From NCBI RefSeq assembly GCF_000935045.1, contig NZ_JYKS01000023.1, positions 62,001-126,000 of the forward strand: a stretch of DNA of 64,000 nucleotides, in the 5' to 3' direction. The position numbers and the translations under genes were made by a program. Source of the stretch: Pseudomonas sp. 10-1B. Lineage in GTDB: Bacteria; Pseudomonadota; Gammaproteobacteria; Pseudomonadales; Pseudomonadaceae. The notes below the pieces were generated by a model. That model searched no databases and was not told where the DNA came from. It saw only the letters and a program-made list of their open reading frames with translations. Of the stretch, positions 25,922-34,630 are shown piece after piece (the stretch's first letter is position 1; the number at the start of each line of letters is the position of its first letter).

Positions 25922-27394
25922 ATGATCGATTTATTCAGCGGACTGGATGCCTGGGTATTGGTGAGCCTGCTGCTCGCCTTGACCTTCGTGCTCGCCTTCG
26001 AGTTCATCAATGGCTTTCATGACACCGCCAATGCGGTAGCTACCGTCATCTATACCAAAGCCATGCCGCCGCACCTCGCCGTGTTCTTCTCCGGCGTGTT
26101 CAACTTCCTTGGCGTTCTGCTCGGCGGTGTCGGGGTGGCCTATGCCATCGTGCATCTGCTGCCAGTAGAGCTGCTGATCAATGTGAACACCGGACACGGC
26201 CTGGCCATGGTCTTCTCGCTGCTGGCTGCCGCCATCACCTGGAACCTGGGCACCTGGTACTTCGGCATCCCCGCCTCCAGCTCGCATACACTGATCGGCT
26301 CCATCCTCGGCGTCGGCCTGGCCAATGCCCTGATCAACGGCATCCCGCTGGGCGACGGCGTCAACTGGCAGAAGGCAATCGACATCGCCATGTCTCTGGT
26401 GGTGTCGCCAATGGCCGGCTTCGCCGTGGCGGCGTTGGTGCTGATCGGCCTGAAGTGGTGGCGCCCGCTATCGAAAATGCACAAGACCCCAGACCAGCGC
26501 CGCAAGCTCGACGACAAGAAACACCCGCCGTTCTGGAACCGTCTGGTACTGGTGGTTTCGGCCATGGGTGTCAGCTTCGTGCACGGCTCCAACGACGGCC
26601 AGAAAGGCATAGGCCTGATCATGCTGGTACTGATCGGTATCGTCCCGGCCAAGTTCGTCCTCGACCTGAACAGCACCACCTACCAGATCGAGCGTACCCG
26701 CGACGCCACCCTGCACATGAGCCAGTTCTACCAGCGTAACGCCGCCACCCTGGGCGAGTTCCTGGCACTGGGCAAGGCCAAGTCCAGCGACCTGCCGGAG
26801 CAGTTCAGTTGCAACCCGCAACAGACCGAGCCAACCATCGCCGCGCTGCAGTCGTCGTTGCAGGGCGTGACTGACTACCGCGCCCTGGATGCCGATAAGC
26901 GCGTCGAAGTGCGCCGCTACCTGCTGTGCCTGGATGACACGGCGAAGAAGGTCGGCAAGCTGCCGGGCCTGGGTGCCCGTGAAAAGTCCGACCTGGAAAA
27001 ACTGCGCAAGGACCTGACCGCCACCACCGAATATGCCCCGTTCTGGGTGATCGTGGCCGTCGCCCTGGCCTTGGGCCTGGGTACCATGGTCGGCTGGAAG
27101 CGCGTGGTGCTGACCGTTGGCGAGAAGATCGGCAAGCAGGGCATGACCTATGCCCAGGGCATGTCGGCGCAGATCACCGCAGCCTGCGCCATCGGCATGG
27201 CCAACGTGTTCGCCCTGCCGGTGTCGACCACCCACGTGTTGTCGTCCGGCGTGGCCGGCACCATGGTCGCCAACAAGAGCGGCCTGCAAGGCGGCACCGT
27301 GAAGACCATCCTGCTGGCCTGGGTGCTGACCCTGCCGGCCTCGATGGGCCTGGCAGCCGGCCTGTTCTGGCTGGCGTCCAAAGCCATTGGCTGA
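25922..27394 (+). CDS. Low-affinity inorganic phosphate transporter, PiT family
   Basis: The 490-residue inner-membrane symporter shows the duplicated PiT signature: GFHDTANAVATVIYTKAM near residue 27 with SSSHTLIGSILG near 118, and FVHGSNDGQKGIG near 216 with STTHVLSSGVAGT near 435. A hydrophilic central insert of about 110 residues (280-370) separates the halves, as in bacterial PitA. It takes up metal-phosphate by proton symport. Start ATG 25922 gives the family N-terminus MIDLFSGLDAWVLVSLLLAL; the longer upstream frame has no ribosome site. A terminator follows 17 bases after the stop. Confidence 0.9.
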   Translation: MIDLFSGLDAWVLVSLLLALTFVLAFEFINGFHDTANAVATVIYTKAMPPHLAVFFSGVFNFLGVLLGGVGVAYAIVHLLPVELLINVNTGHGLAMVFSLLAAAITWNLGTWYFGIPASSSHTLIGSILGVGLANALINGIPLGDGVNWQKAIDIAMSLVVSPMAGFAVAALVLIGLKWWRPLSKMHKTPDQRRKLDDKKHPPFWNRLVLVVSAMGVSFVHGSNDGQKGIGLIMLVLIGIVPAKFVLDLNSTTYQIERTRDATLHMSQFYQRNAATLGEFLALGKAKSSDLPEQFSCNPQQTEPTIAALQSSLQGVTDYRALDADKRVEVRRYLLCLDDTAKKVGKLPGLGAREKSDLEKLRKDLTATTEYAPFWVIVAVALALGLGTMVGWKRVVLTVGEKIGKQGMTYAQGMSAQITAACAIGMANVFALPVSTTHVLSSGVAGTMVANKSGLQGGTVKTILLAWVLTLPASMGLAAGLFWLASKAIG

Positions 27395-27410
27395 GTGACA
27401 CCGCAATAGA

Positions 27411-27434
27411 AAAGGCGCCTTCGGGCGCCTTTTT
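27411..27434 (+). terminator. Terminator of the phosphate transporter gene
   Basis: Stem AAAGGCGCC/GGCGCCTTT with a TTCG tetraloop and five T. Confidence 0.9.
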
Positions 27435-27460
27435 CATACCGGAAACCGGACTCGCTTTTT

Positions 27461-27691
27461 GTAGGAGCTGGCTTGCCGGCGATCACCGGCGCAGCCGGTG
27501 CCATACACCGCGTCGCCTGCTTCGCGGGCTTGCCCGCTCCCACAGGAACCGCATAATGCCGGGGCTATGCGATCCCCGTGGGAGCGGCCTTGTGTCGCGA
27601 TGGGCTGCGCAGCAGCCCCGGCAATTTGTGCTGGAGCCAAGATCCTGGGGCTGCTGCGCAGCCCATCGCGACACAAGGCCGCTCCTACAAG
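27461..27691. repeat. REP cluster of three families
   Basis: One GCCGGC-type half, a hairpin CACCGGCGCAGCCGGTG, one CGCGGGC-type half, then a complete inverted pair of a third type (27578-27689). That pair has core GTGGGAGCGGCCTTGTGTCG and arms GGGCTGCGCAGCAGCCC/GGGGCTGCTGCGCAGCCC. The cluster fills the 333-base gap between two convergent genes. Confidence 0.85.
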
Positions 27692-27727
27692 GTACAGCGC
27701 ACGCCTGTGGGGGCCGGCACGGACGAA

Positions 27728-29203
27728 CTACCTTTTCTTGCCCCCCAACAACGACCCCATCAACCCGCGCACCAGCTGCCGCCCCAACTGGTTGGCCGCC
27801 TGCCGCACCGCCGACTTGATCGCCTGCCCCGCCGCACTCTGCAAGAACTCGCCCGCCTTGTCGGCAAAGCTCTCTTCATCAGCCTTGGGCTGCGGTGCCG
27901 GCTCCAGCGGCTCGCCCTTGCGCTGAGTCAGCATTTCATAGGCCGACTCACGGTCCACCGGCTTGTCATAGCGCCCCGCCAGCGGCGAGGCAGCAATCAG
28001 TGCACTGCGCTCAGCCGCACTCAGCGGCCCAATACGCGACTGCGGCGGTGCAACCAGCACCCGCTGTACCATGGCCGGTGTGCCCTTCTCTTCCAGCGTG
28101 CCCACCAGCGCCTCACCGATACCCAGCTCGGTCAGCACCGCCAGGGTGTCGAACGACGGGTTGGGGCGGAAACCATCGGCCACCGCCCGCAGTGATTTCT
28201 GCTCCTTGGCGGTAAACGCCCGCAAGCCATGCTGAATGCGCAAGCCCAACTGCGCCAGCACCGCGTCCGGCAAGTCGCCAGGCGATTGGGTAACGAAATA
28301 CACCCCCACGCCCTTGGAGCGAATCAACCGCACCACTTGCTCCAGGCGCTCCTGCAACGCCTTGGGTGTGCCGTTGAACAGCAGATGCGCTTCATCGAAG
28401 AACAGCGCCAGCACCGGTTTGTCGGCATCGCCGCGCTCTGGCAACTGCTCGAACAATTCGGCCAGCAGCCACAACAGGAAGGTCGCGTATACCTTGGGCG
28501 CTTCATGCACCAAGCGGCTGGCATCGAGCAGGTGGATACGCCCACGGCCATCCGGGTCCGGCCGCAGCAGGTCTTCGAGCTGCAATGCCGGCTCGCCGAA
28601 CAATGCCTCGGCGCCCTGCTGCTCCAGGGTCGCCAGCCGGCGCAACAAGGCCTGGGTGGAGGCACTGGTCATCAGCGCGCTGTCTTCGCCCAGCAATTGC
28701 GGGTTGTCCTTCAGGTGCGCGAGCAGCGCCTTGAGGTCCTTGAGGTCCAGCAGCAGCAGGCCTTCGCGGTCGGCCACCTTGAACGCTGCGTACAGTGCCG
28801 CCTGCTGGCTGTCGGTCAACTCCAGCAAATTGCCCAATAGCAGCGGCCCCATTTCACTGAGGGTGGTGCGCAGCGGGTGGCCAGACTGCCCGGCAATGTC
28901 CCACAGGCTCACAGGGTAGGCCCGAGGGCTGTGCCCCAGCCAGGGCATGCCGGCGATGCGTTCGGCCACCTTGCCCTGGGGTGCACCGGCAGCGCCCAGG
29001 CCGCAAAGGTCGCCTTTGACATCGGCGGCGAACACGGCCACCCCTGCATCGCTGAACACTTCTGCCAGGTGCTGCAGGGTGACAGTCTTGCCAGTGCCCG
29101 TCGCGCCCGCCACCAGCCCGTGGCGGTTGGCCAGCCGCATCGCTTGCCCGACTGGCTGGCCATCCGGGCCAGCCCCTACAACGATGGTCGAAAATTCCGA
29201 CAT
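27728..29203 (-). CDS. HerA/YjgR-like DUF853 ATPase
   Basis: The 491-residue protein has Walker A GATGTGKT at residues 33-40, Walker B ALFFDEAHLLF near 267-277 and an Arg-finger/sensor region LVRSKGVGVYFVTQSPGDL. This is the HerA-like DUF853 family (E. coli YjgR). HerA homologues are hexameric DNA translocases, but the YjgR group has no settled role. The C-terminus is lysine-rich with KKR at the end. It is monocistronic and divergent from the chemoreceptor gene, with GAGG near ATG 29203. Nuclease partners such as NurA are absent nearby. Confidence 0.85.
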   Translation of the reverse strand: MSEFSTIVVGAGPDGQPVGQAMRLANRHGLVAGATGTGKTVTLQHLAEVFSDAGVAVFAADVKGDLCGLGAAGAPQGKVAERIAGMPWLGHSPRAYPVSLWDIAGQSGHPLRTTLSEMGPLLLGNLLELTDSQQAALYAAFKVADREGLLLLDLKDLKALLAHLKDNPQLLGEDSALMTSASTQALLRRLATLEQQGAEALFGEPALQLEDLLRPDPDGRGRIHLLDASRLVHEAPKVYATFLLWLLAELFEQLPERGDADKPVLALFFDEAHLLFNGTPKALQERLEQVVRLIRSKGVGVYFVTQSPGDLPDAVLAQLGLRIQHGLRAFTAKEQKSLRAVADGFRPNPSFDTLAVLTELGIGEALVGTLEEKGTPAMVQRVLVAPPQSRIGPLSAAERSALIAASPLAGRYDKPVDRESAYEMLTQRKGEPLEPAPQPKADEESFADKAGEFLQSAAGQAIKSAVRQAANQLGRQLVRGLMGSLLGGKKR

Positions 29204-29219
29204 CTCTTTAATCCTCTGC

Positions 29220-29247
29220 TCAAGCTTTAGCGTAATTCGGCCGATAC
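29220..29247 (+). promoter_or_regulatory. FliA (sigma-28) promoter of the chemoreceptor gene
   Basis: TCAAG at 29220-29224, 15 bases, then GCCGATAC at 29240-29247, the spacing and elements of the flagellar/chemotaxis sigma factor in pseudomonads. It lies 125 bases before the receptor start. Confidence 0.75.
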
Positions 29248-29372
29248 CTGTGGGTGATATTCGCTTTACATAGAGAGGAACAACCGAAAAGGGACTTTTC
29301 GGGATGTTGCACTGCCTGCGGCTCCACTCGTGCGAACGCCTGATATAAAACCTTAGCGGAACCGATTACGCC

Positions 29373-31247
29373 ATGAACAAAAGCCTTCGTTTCAGCCACA
29401 AGATTCTTTTGGCAGCATCACTGATCGTGATACTCGCCTTCAGCCTGTTCACACTCTACAACGATTACCTCCAGCGTAATGCGATCCGCGAGGACCTGGA
29501 AAACTATCTGGCTGAAATGGGCGCATCCACTTCGACCAACATCCGCAACCTGTTCGAAGGCCGTATCAAACTGGTGGAAAACCTGGCGCAGAACATTGCC
29601 CTGGAGCCGGCCAACGCCGAAACCTTGATGGGCCAGAATGCACTGATTTCCAGTTTCCTCACCGTCTACCTGGGCAAGGTCGACGGCGGCTTCAGCGTGC
29701 GCCCGGACTCGAAAATGCCCGACGGCTACGACCCGCGCACCCGCCCCTGGTACAAGGACGGCATGAACGCTACCGGCGCGATCCTGACCGAGCCGTACAT
29801 CGACATGACCACCAACAAGATGGTCATCGGCATCCTCAACAAGGTCTCCAGCAGTGTCGGCGTGGTAGGTGGCGACCTGGCCCTGGACGGCCTGGTACAG
29901 ATCATCAATTCGCTGAACTTCGGCGGCATGGGCTACGCCTTCCTGGTCAACGACCAGGGCAAGATCCTGGTGCACCCGGACAAAGAGCTGGTGATGAAGT
30001 CGCTGTCGGACCTGTTCCCGCAGCACACGCCGAAACTGACCGGTGAGCTGACCGAAGTGCAAAGCGATGGCCAGGCCCGCCTGCTGACCTTCACCCCAAT
30101 CACCGGCCTGCCGTCGGCCAACTGGTACATCGGCCTGTCGGTGGACAAGGACAAGGCATTCTCGATGCTCAGCACCTTCCGCACCTCGGCGGTGATCGCC
30201 ACGCTGGTGGCGGTAGTGATCATCATCGGCCTGCTCGGCCTGCTGATCCGCGCGCTGATGCAGCCGCTGCACACCATGACCCGCGCCATGGAAGACATTG
30301 CCCAGGGTGAAGGTGACCTGACCAAGCGCCTGCGCATCCACAACCAGGATGAATTCGGCATCCTGGGTAACGCCTTCAACCATTTCGTCGAGCGTATCCA
30401 CAGCTCGATCCGCGAAGTGTCCTCGGCCACCGAGCAAGTCAACGAAGTGGCGCTGCGGGTGATCAGCGCCTCGAACTCGTCGATGACCAACTCCGACGAG
30501 CAGTCCAACCGTACCAACAGCGTCGCCGCCGCCATCAACGAACTGGGCGCCGCCGCCCAGGAGATTGCCGGCAACGCCGCCCAGGCCTCGCAGCATGCCA
30601 GCTCGGCGCGCCTGCTGGCCGAAGAAGGGCAGCAGGTGGTGGAACGCAACATTGCGGCGATGAACCGCCTGTCCGACCTGATCGTCACCTCCAGCGCGCA
30701 CATCGAGACGCTGAACAACAAGACCGTCAACATCGGCCAGATCCTCGAGGTGATCACCAGCATTTCCCAGCAAACCAACCTGCTGGCACTGAACGCCGCC
30801 ATCGAAGCGGCCCGTGCGGGTGAAGCCGGGCGCGGTTTTGCCGTCGTCGCCGATGAGGTGCGTAACCTGGCACACCGCACCCAGGAGTCGGCGCAACAGG
30901 TGCAGACCATGATCGAAGAGCTGCAGGTCGGCGCCCGCGAGTCGGTCGAGACCATGGACCAGAGCCAGCGCCACAGCCAGGACAGCGTGCAGATCGCCAA
31001 CCAGGCCGGTGAACGGCTGGACAGCGTCACCGTACGCATCGGCGAGATCGACGGCATGAACCAGTCGGTGGCCACCGCCACCGAAGAGCAGACCGCCGTG
31101 GTCGAGGCGATCAACATGGACATCAACGAGATCAACATGCTCAACCAGGAAGGCGTGGAAAACCTGCAGGCCACCCTGCGCGCCTGCTCGGACCTGGAGC
31201 AGCAAGCCGGCCGCCTGAAGCACCTGGTGGGCAGCTTCCGCATCTAA
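29373..31247 (+). CDS. Methyl-accepting chemotaxis protein with dCache sensor (McpG-like)
   Basis: A 624-residue receptor. TM1 is at about 11-29, a periplasmic dCache domain at 35-275 ([20 protein letters not shown] is the Cache ligand-site stretch), TM2 at 275-297, HAMP at 300-350, and the signalling tip ([20 protein letters not shown]) near 455-480. The P. putida receptor at this genomic place is McpG, specific for GABA. The ligand-pocket stretch RPWYKDGMN with downstream aspartates fits an amino-acid-type dCache, but GABA specificity is homology-based. No C-terminal CheR-binding pentapeptide is visible. Expression probably depends on FliA. Confidence 0.85.
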   Translation: MNKSLRFSHKILLAASLIVILAFSLFTLYNDYLQRNAIREDLENYLAEMGASTSTNIRNLFEGRIKLVENLAQNIALEPANAETLMGQNALISSFLTVYLGKVDGGFSVRPDSKMPDGYDPRTRPWYKDGMNATGAILTEPYIDMTTNKMVIGILNKVSSSVGVVGGDLALDGLVQIINSLNFGGMGYAFLVNDQGKILVHPDKELVMKSLSDLFPQHTPKLTGELTEVQSDGQARLLTFTPITGLPSANWYIGLSVDKDKAFSMLSTFRTSAVIATLVAVVIIIGLLGLLIRALMQPLHTMTRAMEDIAQGEGDLTKRLRIHNQDEFGILGNAFNHFVERIHSSIREVSSATEQVNEVALRVISASNSSMTNSDEQSNRTNSVAAAINELGAAAQEIAGNAAQASQHASSARLLAEEGQQVVERNIAAMNRLSDLIVTSSAHIETLNNKTVNIGQILEVITSISQQTNLLALNAAIEAARAGEAGRGFAVVADEVRNLAHRTQESAQQVQTMIEELQVGARESVETMDQSQRHSQDSVQIANQAGERLDSVTVRIGEIDGMNQSVATATEEQTAVVEAINMDINEINMLNQEGVENLQATLRACSDLEQQAGRLKHLVGSFRI

Positions 31248-31266
31248 TCACAGACCGCGTCGCCTG

Positions 31267-31352
31267 CTTCGCGGGCACGCCCGCTCCCACTGGGACCGCA
31301 CAAGCCTGAAGGTTTGCGCCCTACCTGTGGGAGCGGGCAAGCCCGCGAAGAA
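31267..31352. repeat. REP inverted pair (CGCGGGC type)
   Basis: Inverted GCGGGCACGCCCGCTCCCAC and GGGAGCGGGCAAGCCCGCGA copies, spacer containing GCCTGAAGGTTTGC. It follows the chemoreceptor stop. Confidence 0.85.
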
Positions 31353-31483
31353 GTCCACACCGCCCCCCGCCCAACCCCGATCGAACAAACTATCCTTCTG
31401 ATAGGTCAACCTTTAGGCGCGTCATCGCCGGCCCGTTACCGCCGGATGACAGACCCGAAGACGATCCCGGAGGGATGCTGATC

Positions 31484-32596
31484 GTGCACATCGCCGACAT
31501 CACCATGTTCTACGCCCCGGCCAGCGGCGGCGTACGTACCTATCTTGATGCCAAACACCACCGCCTCGATGCCATCCACGGCGTACGCCACAGCCTGCTG
31601 ATCCCCGGCGCCAGCGCACAACACGCCGATGGTATCTACCAGGTGCCCGCACCGCCCCTGCCGTTCGGCAACGGTTACCGCTTCCCGGTACGCCTGGCCC
31701 CCTGGTGCAACGTGCTGCGCACGCTCAAGCCTGACCTGATCGAAGTCGGCGACCCCTACCTGACCGCCTGGGCTGCGCTGGAGGCCCGACGCCAGCTCGA
31801 CGTGCCAGTGATCGGCTTCTACCACTCCGACCTGCCGTTGCTGGTCAGCAACCGCATGGGCAACTGGTTCACACCCAATGTCGAGGCCTATGTCAGCAAA
31901 CTGTACGGCAATTTCGACCGGGTCCTGGCCCCCAGCCAGGTGATGGCCGACAAGCTGCGCCGCCTGGGGGTACGCGACGTGCATGTGCAGCGCCTGGGCG
32001 TGGACCTGGCCACCTTCAACCCCGAACATCGCGACCCGCACCTGCGGGCCGAACTGGGCATTGCCGACACCAGTCGCCTGCTGATCTACGCGGGCCGCGG
32101 CTCACGAGAAAAAAACCTGCCGGTGCTGCTCGACTGCATGCAGCGCCTGGGCCGCCCCTACCACTTGTTGCTGGTGGGCTCGAACATGCCAGCCAACGTG
32201 CCGCACAACGTCAGCGTAATCGATCACTTCTGCCCTGCGCCGGAGGTCGCCCGGCTGATGGCCAGCGCCGACCTGCTGGTACACGCAGGCGACCAGGAAA
32301 CCTTCGGCCTGGTGATTCTCGAAGCGATGGCCAGCGCCACACCGGTGGTGGCAGTGCGCGCCGGCGCTTTCGGCGAAATCGTCAACGAGCAGTGCGGGCA
32401 CCTGTGCCGCCCGAATGACGGCCAGGCCATGGCGATGGCTGTGCGCGAGGTGTTCGAGGCGGGCGTGCGCAAACTCGGCGCGCAGGCCCGTCGCCATGCA
32501 GAGCAGCATTATTCGTGGGACAACGTAGTAGCCGGCTTGCTCCAGCACTACCAGGCCGTACTCGGCCACCAACCACAGGTACGCGCCCATGGCTGA
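31484..32596 (+). CDS. GT4-type glycosyltransferase
   Basis: The 370-residue protein has a GT-B fold with a Gly-rich N-terminal motif (MFYAPASGGVRTYLDAKH). The C-terminal donor-binding domain has the RLGVDLATFNP hinge near residue 182 and the nucleotide-sugar E-x7-E motif in GDQETFGLVILEAMASATP near 275. I take GTG 31484 because GGAGG is 10 bases upstream; ATG 31475 is only one base past it. It overlaps the deacetylase-like gene by 8 bases, and the three genes to 34342 form one transcript. Probably a cytosolic face enzyme adding a sugar to a lipid or polysaccharide; substrate unknown. Confidence 0.85.
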   Translation: MHIADITMFYAPASGGVRTYLDAKHHRLDAIHGVRHSLLIPGASAQHADGIYQVPAPPLPFGNGYRFPVRLAPWCNVLRTLKPDLIEVGDPYLTAWAALEARRQLDVPVIGFYHSDLPLLVSNRMGNWFTPNVEAYVSKLYGNFDRVLAPSQVMADKLRRLGVRDVHVQRLGVDLATFNPEHRDPHLRAELGIADTSRLLIYAGRGSREKNLPVLLDCMQRLGRPYHLLLVGSNMPANVPHNVSVIDHFCPAPEVARLMASADLLVHAGDQETFGLVILEAMASATPVVAVRAGAFGEIVNEQCGHLCRPNDGQAMAMAVREVFEAGVRKLGAQARRHAEQHYSWDNVVAGLLQHYQAVLGHQPQVRAHG

Positions 32597-33353
32597 GCCA
32601 CTGCCAGCATCGCGCAGCCTGATGCTGGTGCTGCACGATGTCGCGCCCGAGACCTGGCCAGACTACCAACCCTTCGTCCAGGCCATCGATGCCATGGGCG
32701 GCATCCCCATGACCTGGCTGGTGGTGCCGGACTTTCACCAGCGCAACCCGCTGCAGCGCTCGCCCACCTTCTGCCGCCTGCTGGAGCGGCGCCTGGCCCA
32801 GGGCGACGAGCTGGCCCTGCATGGTTTCTACCATGCCGACGACGGCCCGCCACCGCGCACGCCCGGCGAATACTTCATGCGCCGCATCTATACCCACGAA
32901 GGCGAGTTCTACGCCCTCGACCAGCACCAGGCCCTGCAGCGCCTGGAGCACGGCCTGGCCCTGTTCGACCGCCAAGGCTGGCCGGTGGCCGGCTTCGTCG
33001 CACCCGCCTGGCTGATGAGCGAGGGCACCCGCCAGGCCCTGCGCAGCCTGCCCCTGCGTTATACCAGCACGCCGCAGCACCTGTACCGCTTGCCGGAGTT
33101 CACCGCGATCGAGGCCCCGGGGCTGGTGTGGAGCGCCCGCAGCGCCTGGCGCCGCGGGCTTTCCAGGGTGCTGTGCGACTGGCAATGCCGACGCTGGCGC
33201 GACGCCGAGGCCCTGCGCCTGGGCCTGCACCCGGTGGACATGCGCCATCGCGCGTCCCGCGACTATTGGTTGAACACCTTGCGCAGCCTGCTGGCCCAGG
33301 GCCGCGAGCCACTGACCAAGTCGGCCTGGCTGGACCGCAAGGCCAGCGCATGA
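32589..33353 (+). CDS. DUF2334 polysaccharide-deacetylase-like protein
   Basis: The 254-residue protein begins SLMLVLHDVAPETW near residue 11. LHDV is the conserved metal/substrate motif of the DUF2334/NodB-like superfamily; ALHGFYH near 75 and FVAPAWLMSEG near 136 give the other likely active-site strands. No signal peptide is seen, so it is predicted cytosolic. It overlaps the glycosyltransferase gene by 8 bases and the next gene by 4 (ATGA). It may deacetylate an aminosugar on the product of its neighbour. Function is inferred from family only. Confidence 0.75.
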   Translation: MAEPLPASRSLMLVLHDVAPETWPDYQPFVQAIDAMGGIPMTWLVVPDFHQRNPLQRSPTFCRLLERRLAQGDELALHGFYHADDGPPPRTPGEYFMRRIYTHEGEFYALDQHQALQRLEHGLALFDRQGWPVAGFVAPAWLMSEGTRQALRSLPLRYTSTPQHLYRLPEFTAIEAPGLVWSARSAWRRGLSRVLCDWQCRRWRDAEALRLGLHPVDMRHRASRDYWLNTLRSLLAQGREPLTKSAWLDRKASA

Positions 33354-34342
33354 ACCGCCTTGCCTGGCTGGGCCTGGCACTGCTCGGTGCCGTACTGGTG
33401 CCGGCGTTGCTCGGTGGCGGCGAACTGCTGCCGAGGCTGCAGCGCTTCGAGCCCAGCCTGATGCTGACACTGCTAGGCATGATCCTGCTGTGCTGGGTCA
33501 TCAACGCCATTCGCCTGCGCCTGCTGCTCGGCCAGCAAGGTGCACGGCTTGGGCACCTGCGCAGCCTGGGGGTGGTGATGGCTACCGAGTTCGCCATCTG
33601 CACCACCCCCGGCGGCAGCGGCGGGCCGTTGACCCTGATGGCCCTGCTGGCGCGCGACCGTATCGGCCCGGCACGCAGCGGCGCCGTGTTCGCCATGGAC
33701 CAACTGAACGATCTGGTGTTCTTCTTCTGCGCGATGCTGGCGATTGCCGGTTACGCGTTGTTCCACAGCCTGGGGCGTAGTCAGGAAAGCATGTTGCTGG
33801 GCAGTGCGTTGCTGCTGTGCACGGCACTGGCCGGGGTAACCGGGCTGCTGCGCTACCGGCGCACGGTAATGCGCGTGAACGGCAGGCTGCTGCAGCGCCT
33901 GGGCATGAGCCAGCAACGTAAACGCCGCTGGGCGCGCAAACTGCTGCACTTCATCGACGCATTGGCGCAGACCTGGCGCTTGCCCAAACGCACGCTAAGC
34001 CTGGTGTTCACCCTGACCTGCGTGCACTGGGGCCTGCGCTATAGCGTGCTGTACCTGGTATTGAGAGGGCTGGGGGTGGACCTGGCGTGGATCCCCAGCT
34101 TCCTGGTACAGATGCTGTCACTCAGTGCCGGCCAGTTCAGCCTGCTGCCCGGCGGTGCCGGTGCCGCCGAGCTGACATCGGCCAGCCTGCTGACACCACT
34201 GGTGGGCAGTTCGACAGCAGCGGCAGCGATCCTGATATGGCGGGCGGTCACTTACTACTTTTATCTGCTGGCGGGTGGGCCGGTGTTCGTGTGCCTGTTG
34301 GCGCGGCCGTTGCTGGAGCGCTGGCGGCGTCAGGCGGGTTGA
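33350..34342 (+). CDS. UPF0104 / lysylphosphatidylglycerol synthase-TM-like membrane protein
   Basis: A 330-residue integral membrane protein with about 8 helices. CWVINAIRLRLLLGQQG (helix 2), EFAICTTPGGSGGPLTLMAL near 80 and GQFSLLPGGAGAAELTSASL near 255 are hallmarks of the UPF0104/AglD2 flippase-domain family. Such proteins lie beside glycosyltransferases and are suggested to move lipid-linked sugars across the membrane, though without the lysyl transferase part. The start overlaps the stop of the deacetylase gene (ATGA). Together these three genes look like a compact glycolipid-building cassette. Confidence 0.75.
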   Translation: MNRLAWLGLALLGAVLVPALLGGGELLPRLQRFEPSLMLTLLGMILLCWVINAIRLRLLLGQQGARLGHLRSLGVVMATEFAICTTPGGSGGPLTLMALLARDRIGPARSGAVFAMDQLNDLVFFFCAMLAIAGYALFHSLGRSQESMLLGSALLLCTALAGVTGLLRYRRTVMRVNGRLLQRLGMSQQRKRRWARKLLHFIDALAQTWRLPKRTLSLVFTLTCVHWGLRYSVLYLVLRGLGVDLAWIPSFLVQMLSLSAGQFSLLPGGAGAAELTSASLLTPLVGSSTAAAAILIWRAVTYYFYLLAGGPVFVCLLARPLLERWRRQAG

Positions 34343-34481
34343 GCTGCTGCCACAGCTCGGCAGCGCCAGGGAAATCGGTGCCGTCGGTGTCGGCCAAGGC
34401 TTCGGGGTCGTAGCGGGCCAGGCAGCCTTCGCCGAGGGTGGGTGGGGGTGAGGCGGTGGGCTGGTTGCGCTGCTTGGCCAT
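34248..34481 (-). CDS. Small Pro/Ala-rich hypothetical protein, 77 residues
   Basis: MAKQRNQPTASPPPTLGEGC continues to a compact central segment DTDGTDFPGAAELWQQLNP and ends in an Ala/Pro/Thr-rich tail. GAGGG lies 8 bases before ATG 34481. Its last 95 bases overlap the UPF0104 gene in antisense. The central segment looks like a coding motif rather than a shadow, and I recall similar short Pseudomonas proteins, but the tail may be fortuitous. No known function; possibly disordered except at 25-50. Confidence 0.45.
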   Translation of the reverse strand: MAKQRNQPTASPPPTLGEGCLARYDPEALADTDGTDFPGAAELWQQLNPPDAASAPATAAPTGTRTPAHPPADKSSK

Positions 34482-34504
34482 CGGTTTATCCCTCAAGATT
34501 GCCG

Positions 34505-34623
34505 GGGGCGCTTTGCGCCCCTATCGCCGGCAAGCCAGCTCCCACAGAAACTGCGCAAAGCTTGAGATCTGCGCGGTACTTGTGGGAGCTGGCTTGCCGG
34601 CGATGGGCTGCAAAGCAGCCCCC
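34505..34623. repeat. REP inverted pair flanked by small hairpins
   Basis: Hairpin GGGGCGCTTTGCGCCCC, inverted GCCGGCAAGCCAGCTCCCAC copies, hairpin GGGCTGCAAAGCAGCCC, the same order as at 23914 and 41365. It ends 8 bases past the purU stop. Confidence 0.85.
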
Positions 34624-34630
34624 TACGCCA

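Noticed and set aside
27461..27691. CRISPR array
   Set aside because: Repeats are inverted, of three different families and without regular unique spacers, so they are REPs.
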